The notes: a model not told the origin generated them from the sequence alone. 32,230 nt of DNA from an uncultured Lachnospiraceae bacterium (GCA_910588865.1 CAJUSJ010000022.1:17637-49866), one strand, 5' to 3'. Numbered from the stretch's first letter, positions 1 to 8,726 are shown. Numbers and translations: made by a program.

Positions 1-2673
1 CTGGCTGTTTCCGCCTCCCTGGCCACTTCCGCTTCCCTGGTTGTTTCCGCCTCCCTGACCAGTTCCATTTCCGCTCCCCTGGCCGGAGCCTGTCCCTGAG
101 AGAGCATCATCCTCCCATTCCATCTCCTCTCCCCACTCCTGATCCTCTTCCATCCATTCCGGCCACTGCCAGGACTCCCACTGGCCGTCTTCCCACAGAT
201 CAGGCTCCCGGGGAACCGGGTGCAGAGGACATTCCTGAGGAACCGCGAACTGGGTATCCTCGGTCTCTCCTCCTCCCTCCGGCAGGATGAGAAATACCTT
301 TTCTTCTGTCTCCGGACAAAATTCCGTTGCCTTTCCTCCAGACTCCGCGCACACAGGGATTTTTACGTGGACATCACAGTTAACCTTGGGAGCGGTCCCC
401 TGAGCAAAATATTCGCTGTATATGGCATTCCCTCTGGGGTCGGCGTCACAGACTCCCCACACCGCCAGCTTTCCCGACTTCCTGCACACATAGGACCGTC
501 CAATCCCCTCCGGAACCCCAAAGTCTTTGTTCTCCAGCCCTTCATGGACCCTGTCCATGATCTTTTTCCAGATAGTTTTATGGTAGGAAGTGGTTCCCTC
601 TATGGGCTGGCTGTCGTCGTTGCCGCTCCAGATTCCGGCTGTGTAGTAAGGCGTATAGCCTACAAACCACAAATCCCGGCTGTTGGTGGTGGTCCCGCTC
701 TTCCCAGCGGCTGTCATGGAATCAAGAGCCGCCCGCCTCCCTGTAGGGCTTATGGTGATGACCGCGAATTTGCTCTGCCCTCTCATGGAATCTTTCATGG
801 CATCTGTCAGGAGAAACGCGGTCTCCGGCTTTAAGGCCTGATGGCACTCCTGGCTGCTCTCCAGCAATACGTTTCCGTCATGATCCAGAACCTTTGTAAA
901 AAAAGTAGGCTCTGTGTAAATCCCCCCCGCTCCTATGGCCCCAAAGGCCGCGGTCAGCTCCAGATTGGATACCCCGTCTGTGATCCCCCCAAGGGCCGTG
1001 GAAGGATTGTAGTCCTTTTCCGACAATGTGGTGATTCCCAGATTCCTGGCATACCACACTCCCATCTGGGGAGACACCGTCTCCATCATACAGCGGACCG
1101 CCAGAATATTCATGGAGTACATCACAGCCTCCCGGATATTACAGTACCCATAGAATCTTCCGTACCAGTTGCGAAAGCTTTTTGTCCCTGACGCGTAAGG
1201 TTCGTCGTAATACACGGTTGCCAGGGTGGCGTTTTTTCCGTCCAGGGCCGGGGCGAAAGCGGTCAGGACCTTAAACACGGACCCTGGCTGGCGCAGAGAG
1301 CCGGTGGCCCTGTTGAGGGTGCGGCTTCCTGTTTTTTCTCCCCTTCCCCCATTTACAGCCAGCACTTCCCCTGTAAACTGGTCCATCAGCACAAAGGAAA
1401 CCTGGGGCTGGGCCACAATGGTCAGCCGCTCCCCCTCCACCTTGTTCCCTTGCTCCACAATGTGTTCCCGAAATTCATCTACATCCTGGGAAATCTGTCC
1501 CTGGTCTTCATAGAGTTCGGTATATTCCCCCCTGGTTTCCCGCAAATAAGCCTGCACATCTTTCTCTGAGTAATGAATAAGGCTTCCGTCCGGGCGGCGC
1601 GCTGACAGCCTGTAGTCCCCGGACCACCTGGTCTTCCCATAATTTTCCGGGTTATTGATCTCCTCATCCACGATCTTCTGTATGGCCGGGTCCTGAGTGG
1701 TGTAGATGGAAAGGCCTCCGGAATAGATCATCTTTTTGGCCAGCTCTTCTGAGTATCCCAGCTCCTCCTTCATAGCCGATGTCACCTGCCCGATGACCTC
1801 GTCGGTAAAATAACTGTAAGGGCTGGCCTCTGCCCTGGTCTCTGTATCCACATTCTGGATCCGGTCGTACACATTGTCCGCCAGGGCCTCCGCTTTCTCG
1901 CTGGCAGTGATCATGCCCTGCTCCTCCATCTTGTCCAGGATCCTTTTCCTTCTGGCAGCGTTCTGCTCTGCCCCGGTAAGGGGATTCAGGCGGGAAGGAT
2001 TTTGGGTGATCCCAGCCAGGACCGCGCACTCTGACAAGGTCAGCTCCCCCAGCTCTTTGTCAAAGTATCTTCTGGCAGCTACTTTCACCCCGAGAGTATT
2101 GGCTCCTAAGTTGATGGTGTTGAGATAATTGGTCATAATGGTCTTTTTGTCCGATCTTTTTGTCAGCTCCACGGCCAGATACTGTTCCTGGATCTTCCGC
2201 TCCAGCTTTTCCCGGAAATCCTTTTCCATCCCGCCGTTAAACACAGAATTTTTTATGAGCTGCTGGGTGATGGTGCTCCCTCCTCCCGCGGAAGAGTCTC
2301 CTGTGAGCACTCCCTTTACCGCCCGCAGGATGGCCCTTATGTCGATGCCGCTGTTTTCCCAGAACCGCTCATCCTCTATGGCGATAAAGGCATTGACCAA
2401 ATCCTCGGGGATCTCCTCGTAGGAGGCCTCCTCCCGGTTGGCTCCTGCCATCACCAGCCGTTCCACCAGGTTTCCCTCCCTATCATAGACAGCCGTGGCA
2501 AAACCCTGGGGGCGAAAGCTCAAAGCGCTGATATCCGGCGCCCTCTCCACCACCCGCTTGACCCAGATCATCCCCACGCCCAGGGACACGGCCCCTGCTG
2601 CCAGGATCAGCAGGAAAAACCCTGCCATGACTCTTAAAATAATCTTTCCTGTTCTTTTTCTGCCTGTCTTCAT
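1..2673 (-). CDS. Class A penicillin-binding protein (PBP1A type), C-terminus beyond left edge
   Basis: A bifunctional peptidoglycan synthase that polymerises glycan strands and cross-links them outside the membrane. The frame is open for 891 codons from ATG 2673, preceded by GGGAGGGA. A short basic N-terminus is followed by one membrane segment (about residues 11-37). The GT51 transglycosylase domain has its catalytic Glu at E100 (EDERFW) and the GGSTITQQL motif near 131-139. Transpeptidase motifs are SVFK at 465-468, SMN at 520-522 and KSGT at 658-661. After the catalytic domain comes an acidic, Trp-rich stretch (about residues 810-855), then a Gly/Ser/Asn/Gln tail that runs off the window. 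The usual GT51 'ExxFxxHxG' has Asn-Ser where His is common. The stop codon is not in the window. The family call is firm; the exact paralogue is not. Confidence 0.93.
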   Translation of the reverse strand, partial: MKTGRKRTGKIILRVMAGFFLLILAAGAVSLGVGMIWVKRVVERAPDISALSFRPQGFATAVYDREGNLVERLVMAGANREEASYEEIPEDLVNAFIAIEDERFWENSGIDIRAILRAVKGVLTGDSSAGGGSTITQQLIKNSVFNGGMEKDFREKLERKIQEQYLAVELTKRSDKKTIMTNYLNTINLGANTLGVKVAARRYFDKELGELTLSECAVLAGITQNPSRLNPLTGAEQNAARRKRILDKMEEQGMITASEKAEALADNVYDRIQNVDTETRAEASPYSYFTDEVIGQVTSAMKEELGYSEELAKKMIYSGGLSIYTTQDPAIQKIVDEEINNPENYGKTRWSGDYRLSARRPDGSLIHYSEKDVQAYLRETRGEYTELYEDQGQISQDVDEFREHIVEQGNKVEGERLTIVAQPQVSFVLMDQFTGEVLAVNGGRGEKTGSRTLNRATGSLRQPGSVFKVLTAFAPALDGKNATLATVYYDEPYASGTKSFRNWYGRFYGYCNIREAVMYSMNILAVRCMMETVSPQMGVWYARNLGITTLSEKDYNPSTALGGITDGVSNLELTAAFGAIGAGGIYTEPTFFTKVLDHDGNVLLESSQECHQALKPETAFLLTDAMKDSMRGQSKFAVITISPTGRRAALDSMTAAGKSGTTTNSRDLWFVGYTPYYTAGIWSGNDDSQPIEGTTSYHKTIWKKIMDRVHEGLENKDFGVPEGIGRSYVCRKSGKLAVWGVCDADPRGNAIYSEYFAQGTAPKVNCDVHVKIPVCAESGGKATEFCPETEEKVFLILPEGGGETEDTQFAVPQECPLHPVPREPDLWEDGQWESWQWPEWMEEDQEWGEEMEWEDDALSGTGSGQGSGNGTGQGGGNNQGSGSGQGGGNSQ

Positions 2674-2921
2674 CTGTTCCCTCCCTTGCCTCTTTGCTCA
2701 GGTTTATGAATGATCAGGCTTTATTTTCCCCCTGTTTCCTCTTTTATAAACATATACCTGTGAGCCAAATGATTTGCCAGCACAGTTCCACAATCATTTG
2801 GCAAATAAACCTACATGCGCCACCACCCATGAAAGTCTGGCGGGCGCATTTGGCATACCTGAATTCATGCCGCCTATTCGGCGGCGGACTTTTAAAGTAA
2901 GTATACCCTTGAGTATAAAAG
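2674..2921. other. Intergenic region upstream of the PBP gene with inverted repeats
   Basis: About 250 bases without a gene, which should hold the PBP promoter (minus strand), although no convincing -35/-10 pair was found. It contains the dyad GCCAAATGAT (2764-2773) / ATCATTTGGC (2793-2802), overlapped by ATTTGCCA (2772-2779) / TGGCAAAT (2799-2806). A compact hairpin GCCGCC-TATTC-GGCGGC lies at 2869-2885, without a clear U-tract. The function is unknown; the dyads could be an operator. Confidence 0.4.
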
Positions 2922-2967
2922 AAAATCCCCAGGGTCCGCTTTCTTCAAAACAGACCCAGGGGATTTT
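2922..2967 (-). terminator. Rho-independent terminator of the GH13 operon
   Basis: The 15-base arms 2922-2936 and 2953-2967 pair with a single internal mismatch around a 16-base loop. The minus strand then reads TTTTCTTTTAT. The hairpin begins two bases past the GH13 stop codon. Confidence 0.85.
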
Positions 2968-2969
2968 CA

Positions 2970-4859
2970 TCATCCTTCTTCTTTTTTTCTCTTCAGATAA
3001 TAAAACCCATAAGCCGGGATATTGACTCCCGCCGCTTCCATCTCCTGACCGGAGATCATGTCCTCATATATGCCGTCCCTCTCATTGATCCAGGCGGTCT
3101 TGTCAAACTCGCTGAAATTAAAGATCCCCAGGATCTTCTCTCCCTCCCAGTGTCTTCCGATACAGAGCACCGAAGGGTCCCATGTCTCTATGGTCCAGAC
3201 ATCCGCGTAGGAGACAAATGCTTTCTCCCTCTTTCTAATGTCCTCCAACTGTTTCAGCCTGCCGAACATCTTGCCTTCCACCGTATCCGGGTCATCTGCC
3301 TGGGCGGCCAAATCCCACCGCATGGCACCCCTGTGGATATATCGGGAATCTGCCGCCTTGTTGGGATCCTTCTCGTAGCTGTAGTCGTTGACCTGGCCGA
3401 TCTCATCCCCGCTGTAGAGCACAGGGATCCCGGACTGCATGAACATGTAGGCGTGAAGCATCACATCCAGTCGGATAGCCCTCTCCATGGCCTCCTGGTC
3501 CTGCTCAAACCCGGCCTTCTCTATGCCGCAGAGGGAAGCCGTGGTGCCGCAAAACCTGGCGTCGCCTGTTACCGGGTCCGCATTGTAAAGCTGCCCGCGG
3601 CTGTTGCTGTCCCCCGCAAATCCCTGGAAATAATCGTTGAGATACTGCTTGTGAGCCCGCTCTTCGATCCCTGACAATTTTAGGGTATCATAATCAAGCC
3701 CCCATCCGATATCGTCATGGCACCGGAGATAATTTAAAAACACATATTCCTTGGGCAAACCGTTGACAATATCCAGCTGCCTCTTTAACAGGCTCACTTC
3801 CCTGGTGGCCACGGTGTGCCATGTGGTGGCCATGGTGGTCACATTGTAGAGCATGTGGCATTCCGGCTTCTCCACGGTGCCGAAATAGGGAACCACCTTT
3901 GCCGGCTCCATAACCACCTCTCCCAGAAGCAGAACCCCGGGACAGACGATCTCGCTGATCATGCGCATAAGGCGCACAAGAGTGTGTACCTGGGGAAGAT
4001 TCCTGCAGGGTGTTCCCAGCTCTTTCCAGATATAGGGAACCGCGTCCAGGCGCACGATATCAATTCCCTGATTCACCAGATACAGGAAATTGTACATCAT
4101 CTCGTTGAATACCCTGGGGTTTTTATAATTTAAATCCCACTGATAGGGGTAGAACATGGTCATCACATAATGTCCGACCTCCGGAAGCCAGGTAAAGTTT
4201 CCGGGAGCGGTTGTGGGAAATACCTGGGGAACCGTCTTCTCATACTGGTTGGGGATGGAATCGTTGTCATAGAAGAAATACCGGCTCATGTACTCCCCTT
4301 CACCTTTTCTGGCCCTCCTGGCCCACTCATGGTCCTCGGAGGTGTGGTTCATGACAAAATCCATGCACACGTTGATGTTCCTCTTGTGGCAGGACTGGGT
4401 CAGGCTGTCAAGATCCTCCATTGTCCCCAGTTTCTCCTGAACCTTTCTGAAATCAGAAACCGCGTATCCGCCGTCAGACTTGCCCTCCGTGGTGTCCAGA
4501 AACGGCATGAGATGTACATAGTTTACATTGCACTTTTCCAGGTAATCCAGTTTCTTCTCCACACCCTTCATGTTGACCGCGAAGTTGTCAATGTAGAGCA
4601 TCATGCCCAGCAAATCGTTCTGCTTGTACCAGTCAGGATTCTTCTCCCTCCAGGCGTCCGTCGCCTTTAAGTCCTCTCCCCTCTCCTGGTAGAACCGCTC
4701 CATATGATCGCACAGCTCCGCAAACATGGAATCGTTATCATACAGCTCCGCGTACAGCCATTTCAATTCGTCAAAATGCCGCTCAAATCTTTTCTTGTAT
4801 TGCTCCTCAGGCTTTGCCTGTACAGCCCCAGCCTGACCCTTCTCTTTACTCTTCTTCAT
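2970..4859 (-). CDS. GH13 amylosucrase-like enzyme (sucrose-active alpha-amylase family)
   Basis: A 629-aa TIM-barrel glycoside hydrolase resembling amylosucrase (GH13_4), which splits sucrose and transfers or releases glucose. Visible signatures are DFVMNHTSEDHEW (about 167-179), RLDAV with nucleophile D272, GEVVMEP with acid/base E314, and CHDDIGW with transition-state Asp D382. The string ATREVSLL and the block GDARFCGTTASLCG also match amylosucrases. There is no signal peptide, so it is cytoplasmic. I chose ATG 4859, six bases after GGGGAG; ATG 4862 is possible but close to the ribosome site. An upstream extension to 4964 would overlap the HAD gene and lacks a ribosome site. It is the last gene of an operon with the HAD phosphatase, 44 bases downstream of it. 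Transfer versus simple sucrose hydrolysis cannot be decided from sequence. Confidence 0.9.
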   Translation of the reverse strand: MKKSKEKGQAGAVQAKPEEQYKKRFERHFDELKWLYAELYDNDSMFAELCDHMERFYQERGEDLKATDAWREKNPDWYKQNDLLGMMLYIDNFAVNMKGVEKKLDYLEKCNVNYVHLMPFLDTTEGKSDGGYAVSDFRKVQEKLGTMEDLDSLTQSCHKRNINVCMDFVMNHTSEDHEWARRARKGEGEYMSRYFFYDNDSIPNQYEKTVPQVFPTTAPGNFTWLPEVGHYVMTMFYPYQWDLNYKNPRVFNEMMYNFLYLVNQGIDIVRLDAVPYIWKELGTPCRNLPQVHTLVRLMRMISEIVCPGVLLLGEVVMEPAKVVPYFGTVEKPECHMLYNVTTMATTWHTVATREVSLLKRQLDIVNGLPKEYVFLNYLRCHDDIGWGLDYDTLKLSGIEERAHKQYLNDYFQGFAGDSNSRGQLYNADPVTGDARFCGTTASLCGIEKAGFEQDQEAMERAIRLDVMLHAYMFMQSGIPVLYSGDEIGQVNDYSYEKDPNKAADSRYIHRGAMRWDLAAQADDPDTVEGKMFGRLKQLEDIRKREKAFVSYADVWTIETWDPSVLCIGRHWEGEKILGIFNFSEFDKTAWINERDGIYEDMISGQEMEAAGVNIPAYGFYYLKRKKEEG

Positions 4860-4903
4860 CATGATCTCCCCGCTTTCCTGTTTATTTGCCACCAAAATCC
4901 GCC

Positions 4904-5731
4904 TTAGCAGAGTCCGTATTTTACAAATCCCTGATACAGCCCGTCTTCTGTCACAGCCGGGCACACATCATCCGCCAGCTCCTTCATCTTCTCGCTTCCG
5001 TTTGCCATACAAAGGCTCAAGCCTACGGTCTTGAGCATGGCCTCGTCGTTCATGCTGTCACCGAATCCAACTGTGTCCTCAACCGGAATGCCAAGATACT
5101 CACAGGCTCTTTGGATCCCTTTTCCCTTGTCAAACTTCCGGTTCACCAGCTCCCCGTTGATGTAGCCGAACTGGTCTGGCTCCTGGAGGCACAGCTCAAA
5201 TTCCCCACTCAGAGCTTTCTCCGGCTCCTGAAAACACTCCTTTCTGTCCGCCATGACCACCATCTTGTACACAGGCTGTCCCTTATACTCTGCCATGGGC
5301 CGGATATTCAAGGACTGTTCGATCTGATTCCTCCAACGCAGAAGCTCGCTGTTGGTTCCCTCCAGGGCATGGCTTCGCAGAAATTCTTTCAGCCCCTCGT
5401 CAGTGTAGGAGCCGTCCAGGCACTCAATGGTGCGGAACACCCCGCTGTCTCCCATCACCTTCATGGCCTTGTCCCTCTGCTCTCTAGTCATAGGACAGTC
5501 ATAGATCACCTGGTCCCCAAACCGCACATATCCGCCGCAGCTGGCCACAACGCCGTCAAAGCCCAGGGGAAGAAGAGGGGAAAGCATATCGTAATTGCGC
5601 CCTGTACACAAGAAAACATAATTCCCCTTTTCCCGGGCATCCCTCACCGCCTTCATGGCGGATTCAGGTGGAACATTGCTCCCTGGCTCTGTTAGCGTTC
5701 CGTCAATATCCAAAAATATCGCTTTCTTCAT
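4904..5731 (-). CDS. Cof-type HAD-IIB phosphatase
   Basis: A 275-aa haloacid-dehalogenase phosphatase of the Cof/YidA group, cytoplasmic and Mg2+-dependent. Motif I is LDIDGTLT with nucleophile D8 and acid/base D10; motif IV is GFGDSMNDEAML near the C-terminus, with a large type-IIB cap between them. The start at ATG 5731 has GGGAGGA at proper distance, whereas an in-frame extension to 5860 would cross the promoter and operator. It is the first gene downstream of the LacI regulator and precedes the amylosucrase-like gene, so a role in sugar-phosphate clearance during sucrose use is plausible but inferred. The substrate is not predictable. Confidence 0.88.
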   Translation of the reverse strand: MKKAIFLDIDGTLTEPGSNVPPESAMKAVRDAREKGNYVFLCTGRNYDMLSPLLPLGFDGVVASCGGYVRFGDQVIYDCPMTREQRDKAMKVMGDSGVFRTIECLDGSYTDEGLKEFLRSHALEGTNSELLRWRNQIEQSLNIRPMAEYKGQPVYKMVVMADRKECFQEPEKALSGEFELCLQEPDQFGYINGELVNRKFDKGKGIQRACEYLGIPVEDTVGFGDSMNDEAMLKTVGLSLCMANGSEKMKELADDVCPAVTEDGLYQGFVKYGLC

Positions 5732-5760
5732 CCTGTCCTCCCGATTCCAGTCCGAAACTA

Positions 5761-5774
5761 TGTAATCGATTTCA
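5761..5774. promoter_or_regulatory. cre / LacI-family operator
   Basis: TGTAATCGATTTCA fits every fixed position of the CcpA cre consensus TGWNANCGNTNWCA and has a central CG as expected for LacI-family sites. It begins six bases past the -10 box at 5781-5786 and so covers the likely transcription start, a repressing position. It could be bound by CcpA or by the LacI protein encoded next door. Confidence 0.75.
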
Positions 5775-5780
5775 TTAATG

Positions 5781-5809
5781 ATTCTATCACACCTCTGTTT
5801 TTTGGGCAA
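5781..5809 (-). promoter_or_regulatory. Promoter of the HAD-GH13 operon
   Basis: On the minus strand, TTGCCC (5804-5809) and TAGAAT (5781-5786) are separated by exactly 17 bases. The pair lies between the lacI stop and the HAD start, with the cre-like operator immediately downstream. Confidence 0.7.
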
Positions 5810-5864
5810 CTGTTTTCCCACTGTCATATTCCACAAAGTTCTATTTATATTTTTAGTCATTGTG

Positions 5865-6863
5865 TCATTGAGGGCTCACCCCGGTGGACAGTCTCTCCAC
5901 AATAGAATATCCCATCTTGATCTCCTTCATGGCGCTCTCCTTTTTTTCCAGCAGCCCAAGGAGCATGGTGGCTGCCAGGCTGCCGCTCTCCACATAAGAA
6001 TACCGGATGGTGGTCAGCGCCGGTGACACCACCTGGGAGAGGGTAGAGTCTCCCTGCCCTGTCACCATGACGTCCTGGGGAATCCGGACCTTTCTCTCCT
6101 TCAGGAACCGTAGGACGCCGATGGCGATGGAGTCAGTGGCGCAGATAATCCCGTCAAGGTTCCCGTACCGCTCCAGCAGCTCTCCACCTTTCTCATAACC
6201 TGACTCTATGGTGAAATCCGCTGTCACATGGCACTGTGCCAGCTCCTCCAGCCCCTGGTCCTTTACCGCGTCAATGTATCCCTGGTATCTCTCCAGTCCC
6301 ACGGCCCTGTCGTGATGGAATACCCCCACATATCCCAGATGCCTCCGGCCTTTCTCCAACAGCAATCTGGTCATGTCATAGAAAGCGTGATAGTCGTCAT
6401 GATATACACAGTGATATCCGGGAAGGGTCTGCCCCACTATGACAACAGGCACTATCATCTCTTTCAAAGCCTTTTTGTGGCCATTGGTAAACACAGTAGC
6501 CACCAGGATAACCCCGTCTACCTGTTTTTCATTAAAAAATACAAGATATTCTAATTCCTTCCCCGGATCGCTCTGGGTGTCCGCCAACAGCATGTGGTAA
6601 CCATTGTCATTGATCACTGACAAAATCCCGGCCACCACACTCCCCATGGCGGCGGCTGAATCAATCTTAGGCAGAATCACTCCTATAAGCCTGGTCTTTC
6701 TTGTCCTCAGAGTCTGAGCCTGGAGAGATGGCCGGTATCTGGTCTCCTCCACAACTTTCCGGATCCGCTCTCTCTTCTCCTCTGATATATAGCCATTATT
6801 AAAATAGCGGGACACCGCCGCGCTGGACACCCCGGCCAGCTTGGCAATTTCTGCGATATTCAT
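5865..6863 (-). CDS. LacI-family transcriptional regulator
   Basis: A 332-aa regulator. The N-terminal helix-turn-helix (MNIAEIAKLAGVSSAAVSRYF, residues 1-21, plus hinge to about 55) is canonical LacI. A periplasmic-binding-protein-like effector domain follows (VDGVILV, GYVGV, GIICATDSIAIGVLRFL). ATG 6863 has GGGAGTG upstream. It is transcribed in the same direction as the HAD and amylosucrase-like genes, 133 bases upstream of the HAD start, and a LacI-type operator lies in that gap. A local sucrose or sugar-phosphate-responsive repressor is the likely role, while global control by CcpA is an alternative use of the same site. The effector is unknown. Confidence 0.9.
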   Translation of the reverse strand: MNIAEIAKLAGVSSAAVSRYFNNGYISEEKRERIRKVVEETRYRPSLQAQTLRTRKTRLIGVILPKIDSAAAMGSVVAGILSVINDNGYHMLLADTQSDPGKELEYLVFFNEKQVDGVILVATVFTNGHKKALKEMIVPVVIVGQTLPGYHCVYHDDYHAFYDMTRLLLEKGRRHLGYVGVFHHDRAVGLERYQGYIDAVKDQGLEELAQCHVTADFTIESGYEKGGELLERYGNLDGIICATDSIAIGVLRFLKERKVRIPQDVMVTGQGDSTLSQVVSPALTTIRYSYVESGSLAATMLLGLLEKKESAMKEIKMGYSIVERLSTGVSPQ

Positions 6864-6937
6864 GTTTGCACACTCCCTGTCTGTTGTGCCTGGCAGGTTT
6901 TCAGACTATCCTGTATAAAGCACATCTCTCTTTATCC

Positions 6938-6966
6938 ATTATGCCATTTTTCCTTCTCACCGTCAA
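6938..6966 (-). promoter_or_regulatory. Promoter of the lacI-type gene
   Basis: Minus-strand TTGACG (6961-6966), a 17-base spacer and CATAAT (6938-6943), about 75 bases upstream of the regulator start. Confidence 0.65.
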
Positions 6967-7000
6967 CCTGGACACTTTCATCATCAAGGCAAACCCACCA

Positions 7001-7029
7001 TTGACTGACAATCCCCAATCTGTTATACT
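7001..7029 (+). promoter_or_regulatory. Strong sigma-A promoter-like pair
   Basis: TTGACT (7001-7006), a 17-base spacer and TATACT (7024-7029) on the plus strand. It is nearly back-to-back with the lacI promoter and reads into the decayed Rpn-like locus. Confidence 0.65.
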
Positions 7030-7091
7030 GTTCTCATCAAAAGGGATTTCTTTCCCTTAAGCAGTTCAGACGGTCGTTGCTGTCTCAGCAC

Positions 7092-7630
7092 ATGTTCCAT
7101 GAGGAGTTCACCAACAAATTCACGGATCCGGATGATCTTAAAACCAACCGGGAGTATCAGTCTACCATTTTCACCACCTACTTTGGGGTGCCGGTGAAGG
7201 CGGCACAGCTGTATGAGGGGATCACCAGTCAACCGTGAACCAGAACACGCCCCTGTGGTCTGCCATTTATTACGGGAGGACCATGGAGGCCAGCGTGAGA
7301 GAGGGGATCCTGACAGAATTTATTCAGAGGCATGGTTCGGAGGTGAGGAATATGCTGTACACAGAGTTTAATCTGGAAGACGCCCGGGAGGTGTGGGAAG
7401 AGGAGGCCAGGGAAGATGGCCTGAGACAAGGCCGCGCGGAGGGAGCTGATCGAATACTGACTGAGCTGGTTATCAAAAAACCGCGCAGAGGTAAATCCCT
7501 GGAAGCCATTGCCGGCGAGCTGGAGACATCTGTGGGGAAGATCCGCGACATCCATGGGTTTGTGGCTCCTTTCGCGCCAGATTATGACTTAGAGGCCATT
7601 TTCACCGCCATGGGAAAGATAGATAAATAG
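7092..7630 (+). pseudogene. Remnant of an Rpn-like (PD-(D/E)XK nuclease/putative transposase family) gene, frameshifted
   Basis: Two pieces in different frames read as consecutive parts of one protein. The first, from ATG 7092 with its frame open back to 7005, gives 48 residues ending at TGA 7236-7238. The second starts GTG 7235, overlaps by four bases and gives 131 residues. The second piece carries the tail typical of Rpn proteins: REGILTEFI, then HGSEVRNMLYTEFN, a charged E/R-rich stretch (EEEAREDGLRQGRAEG), and a short C-terminal LEAIAGELETSVGKI helix region. The nuclease core expected upstream is missing. No ribosome site precedes ATG 7092. The alternative is two small translationally coupled genes (GTGA overlap), but the missing core favours decay. 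The family call rests on remembered tail features. Confidence 0.5.
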
Positions 7631-7751
7631 CGGTTCTAAAACAAGCGCCGCTGACGGACAGAAAATCCCAGAAGACACCACACAAGAATCTGAAATTACC
7701 AGCCTCAACCTGGTGGCACCATGGACAGGCAGCGCATACCAGATTCTCGAA

Positions 7752-7788
7752 AAAAACGAGTAGGGGACAGATCTCCCTACTCGTTTTT
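7752..7788. terminator. Bidirectional rho-independent terminator
   Basis: A perfect 14-base stem (7752-7765 with 7775-7788) encloses a 9-base loop. A-run on one side and T-run on the other make it work both ways, for the Rpn-like remnant on plus and the HAD gene (stop at 7837) on minus. Confidence 0.9.
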
Positions 7789-7836
7789 ACCTCTACCGGC
7801 GGACCATGGTGAGCCCCCTTCACTCTACGCTAAAAC

Positions 7837-8685
7837 TCAGCTTATATTCTCTTCTAAAATTCTCTCAATCACGATTCCGATCCCATCCTCATCATTGGAA
7901 GCTGTCACCTCATCCGCTTTCTCCTTCAGCTCTTCCACCCCGTTTGCCATGGCCACGCCCCTTCCGGCATAGGCCAGCATGGAGGCGTCATTTTGTCCGT
8001 CACCGAAAGCGATCAGCTCCTTGGGACTGTACCCCATGGGACTCAAAACCGCGTCCAGGGCCTTGGCCTTGTCAATGCCCCTGGCGGTAAACTCAAAGTA
8101 AAATCTTCCTGTAAACATGCAGCTGAGACGGTCTTTGAAAGGCTCCATCATCTCCTGATAGTGGGCCTTGAGGTATTCCGGGTCAGCGGTTGTCAGAATC
8201 TTGTTCAGAGGGAGATCCACAAAAGCCGCCAGATCCTTCTTCTCGCAAAGCATATAATGTCCCCCTCTGGACTCGTACTCAATAACATTGAACTCTTTCC
8301 CGTCCAAATGGATCATCTGGTCATACACATTGTTCACATACATGTACTCCCCCCGGTCAATCATGGGGCGCACCTGGTCAAATTTTTTCATGTGCTCCAG
8401 AACCGCTTTCCCCTCTTCCACGGTCATGGCCTGGTTGAACAGCTCCTCCCCGCTCTGGCAGTCCACCACCTTGGAGCCATTGTAGCACACAAGAAGGCCG
8501 TGATGTCTGTCCATGGAAAGCTCCCTGGCAAATCCTGTCAGGCCGCTGGTAGGCCGCCCGGAAGCCAGGATCAGGATCATTCCCGCCTCCTGTGCCCGCA
8601 GCAGGGCTTCTTTTGTCCTTGGGCTGATTTTCTTCTGGCTGTTTAACAATGTGCCATCCATGTCCATCGCGATCAACTTTATCAT
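7837..8685 (-). CDS. Cof-type HAD-IIB phosphatase (second copy)
   Basis: A 282-aa HAD phosphatase, distinct from the one at 4904-5731. Motif I MDMDGTLLNSQ places the nucleophile at D8 and acid/base at D10; LASGRP is motif II, and GDGQNDASML near the C-terminus is motif IV. I chose ATG 8685 because GGGGAG sits four to five bases upstream. ATG 8697 has its purine-rich stretch touching the start codon. It is the last gene of the MFS-PHP-HAD operon, 41 bases after the PHP gene, and ends before the bidirectional terminator. The substrate is probably a sugar phosphate or a flavin/pyridoxal phosphate; nothing here decides. Confidence 0.88.
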   Translation of the reverse strand: MIKLIAMDMDGTLLNSQKKISPRTKEALLRAQEAGMILILASGRPTSGLTGFARELSMDRHHGLLVCYNGSKVVDCQSGEELFNQAMTVEEGKAVLEHMKKFDQVRPMIDRGEYMYVNNVYDQMIHLDGKEFNVIEYESRGGHYMLCEKKDLAAFVDLPLNKILTTADPEYLKAHYQEMMEPFKDRLSCMFTGRFYFEFTARGIDKAKALDAVLSPMGYSPKELIAFGDGQNDASMLAYAGRGVAMANGVEELKEKADEVTASNDEDGIGIVIERILEENIS

Positions 8686-8726
8686 GGTTCTCCCCATCCT
8701 CTCCGATTTTTTCAGTATTGCCGGAC

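Noticed and set aside
1..100. Possible CRISPR or tandem-repeat array at the left edge
   Set aside because: The repetition is irregular and in frame with the PBP; it encodes a Gly/Ser/Asn/Gln tail.
4860..4964. Upstream extension of the GH13 gene
   Set aside because: It would overlap the HAD gene by about 60 bases with no ribosome site, whereas GGGGAG precedes the ATG at 4859.
4886..5695. 269-codon plus-strand open frame
   Set aside because: It lies antisense to the HAD phosphatase, has no ribosome site and no recognisable domain; GC-rich codons in the real gene leave the opposite frame open.
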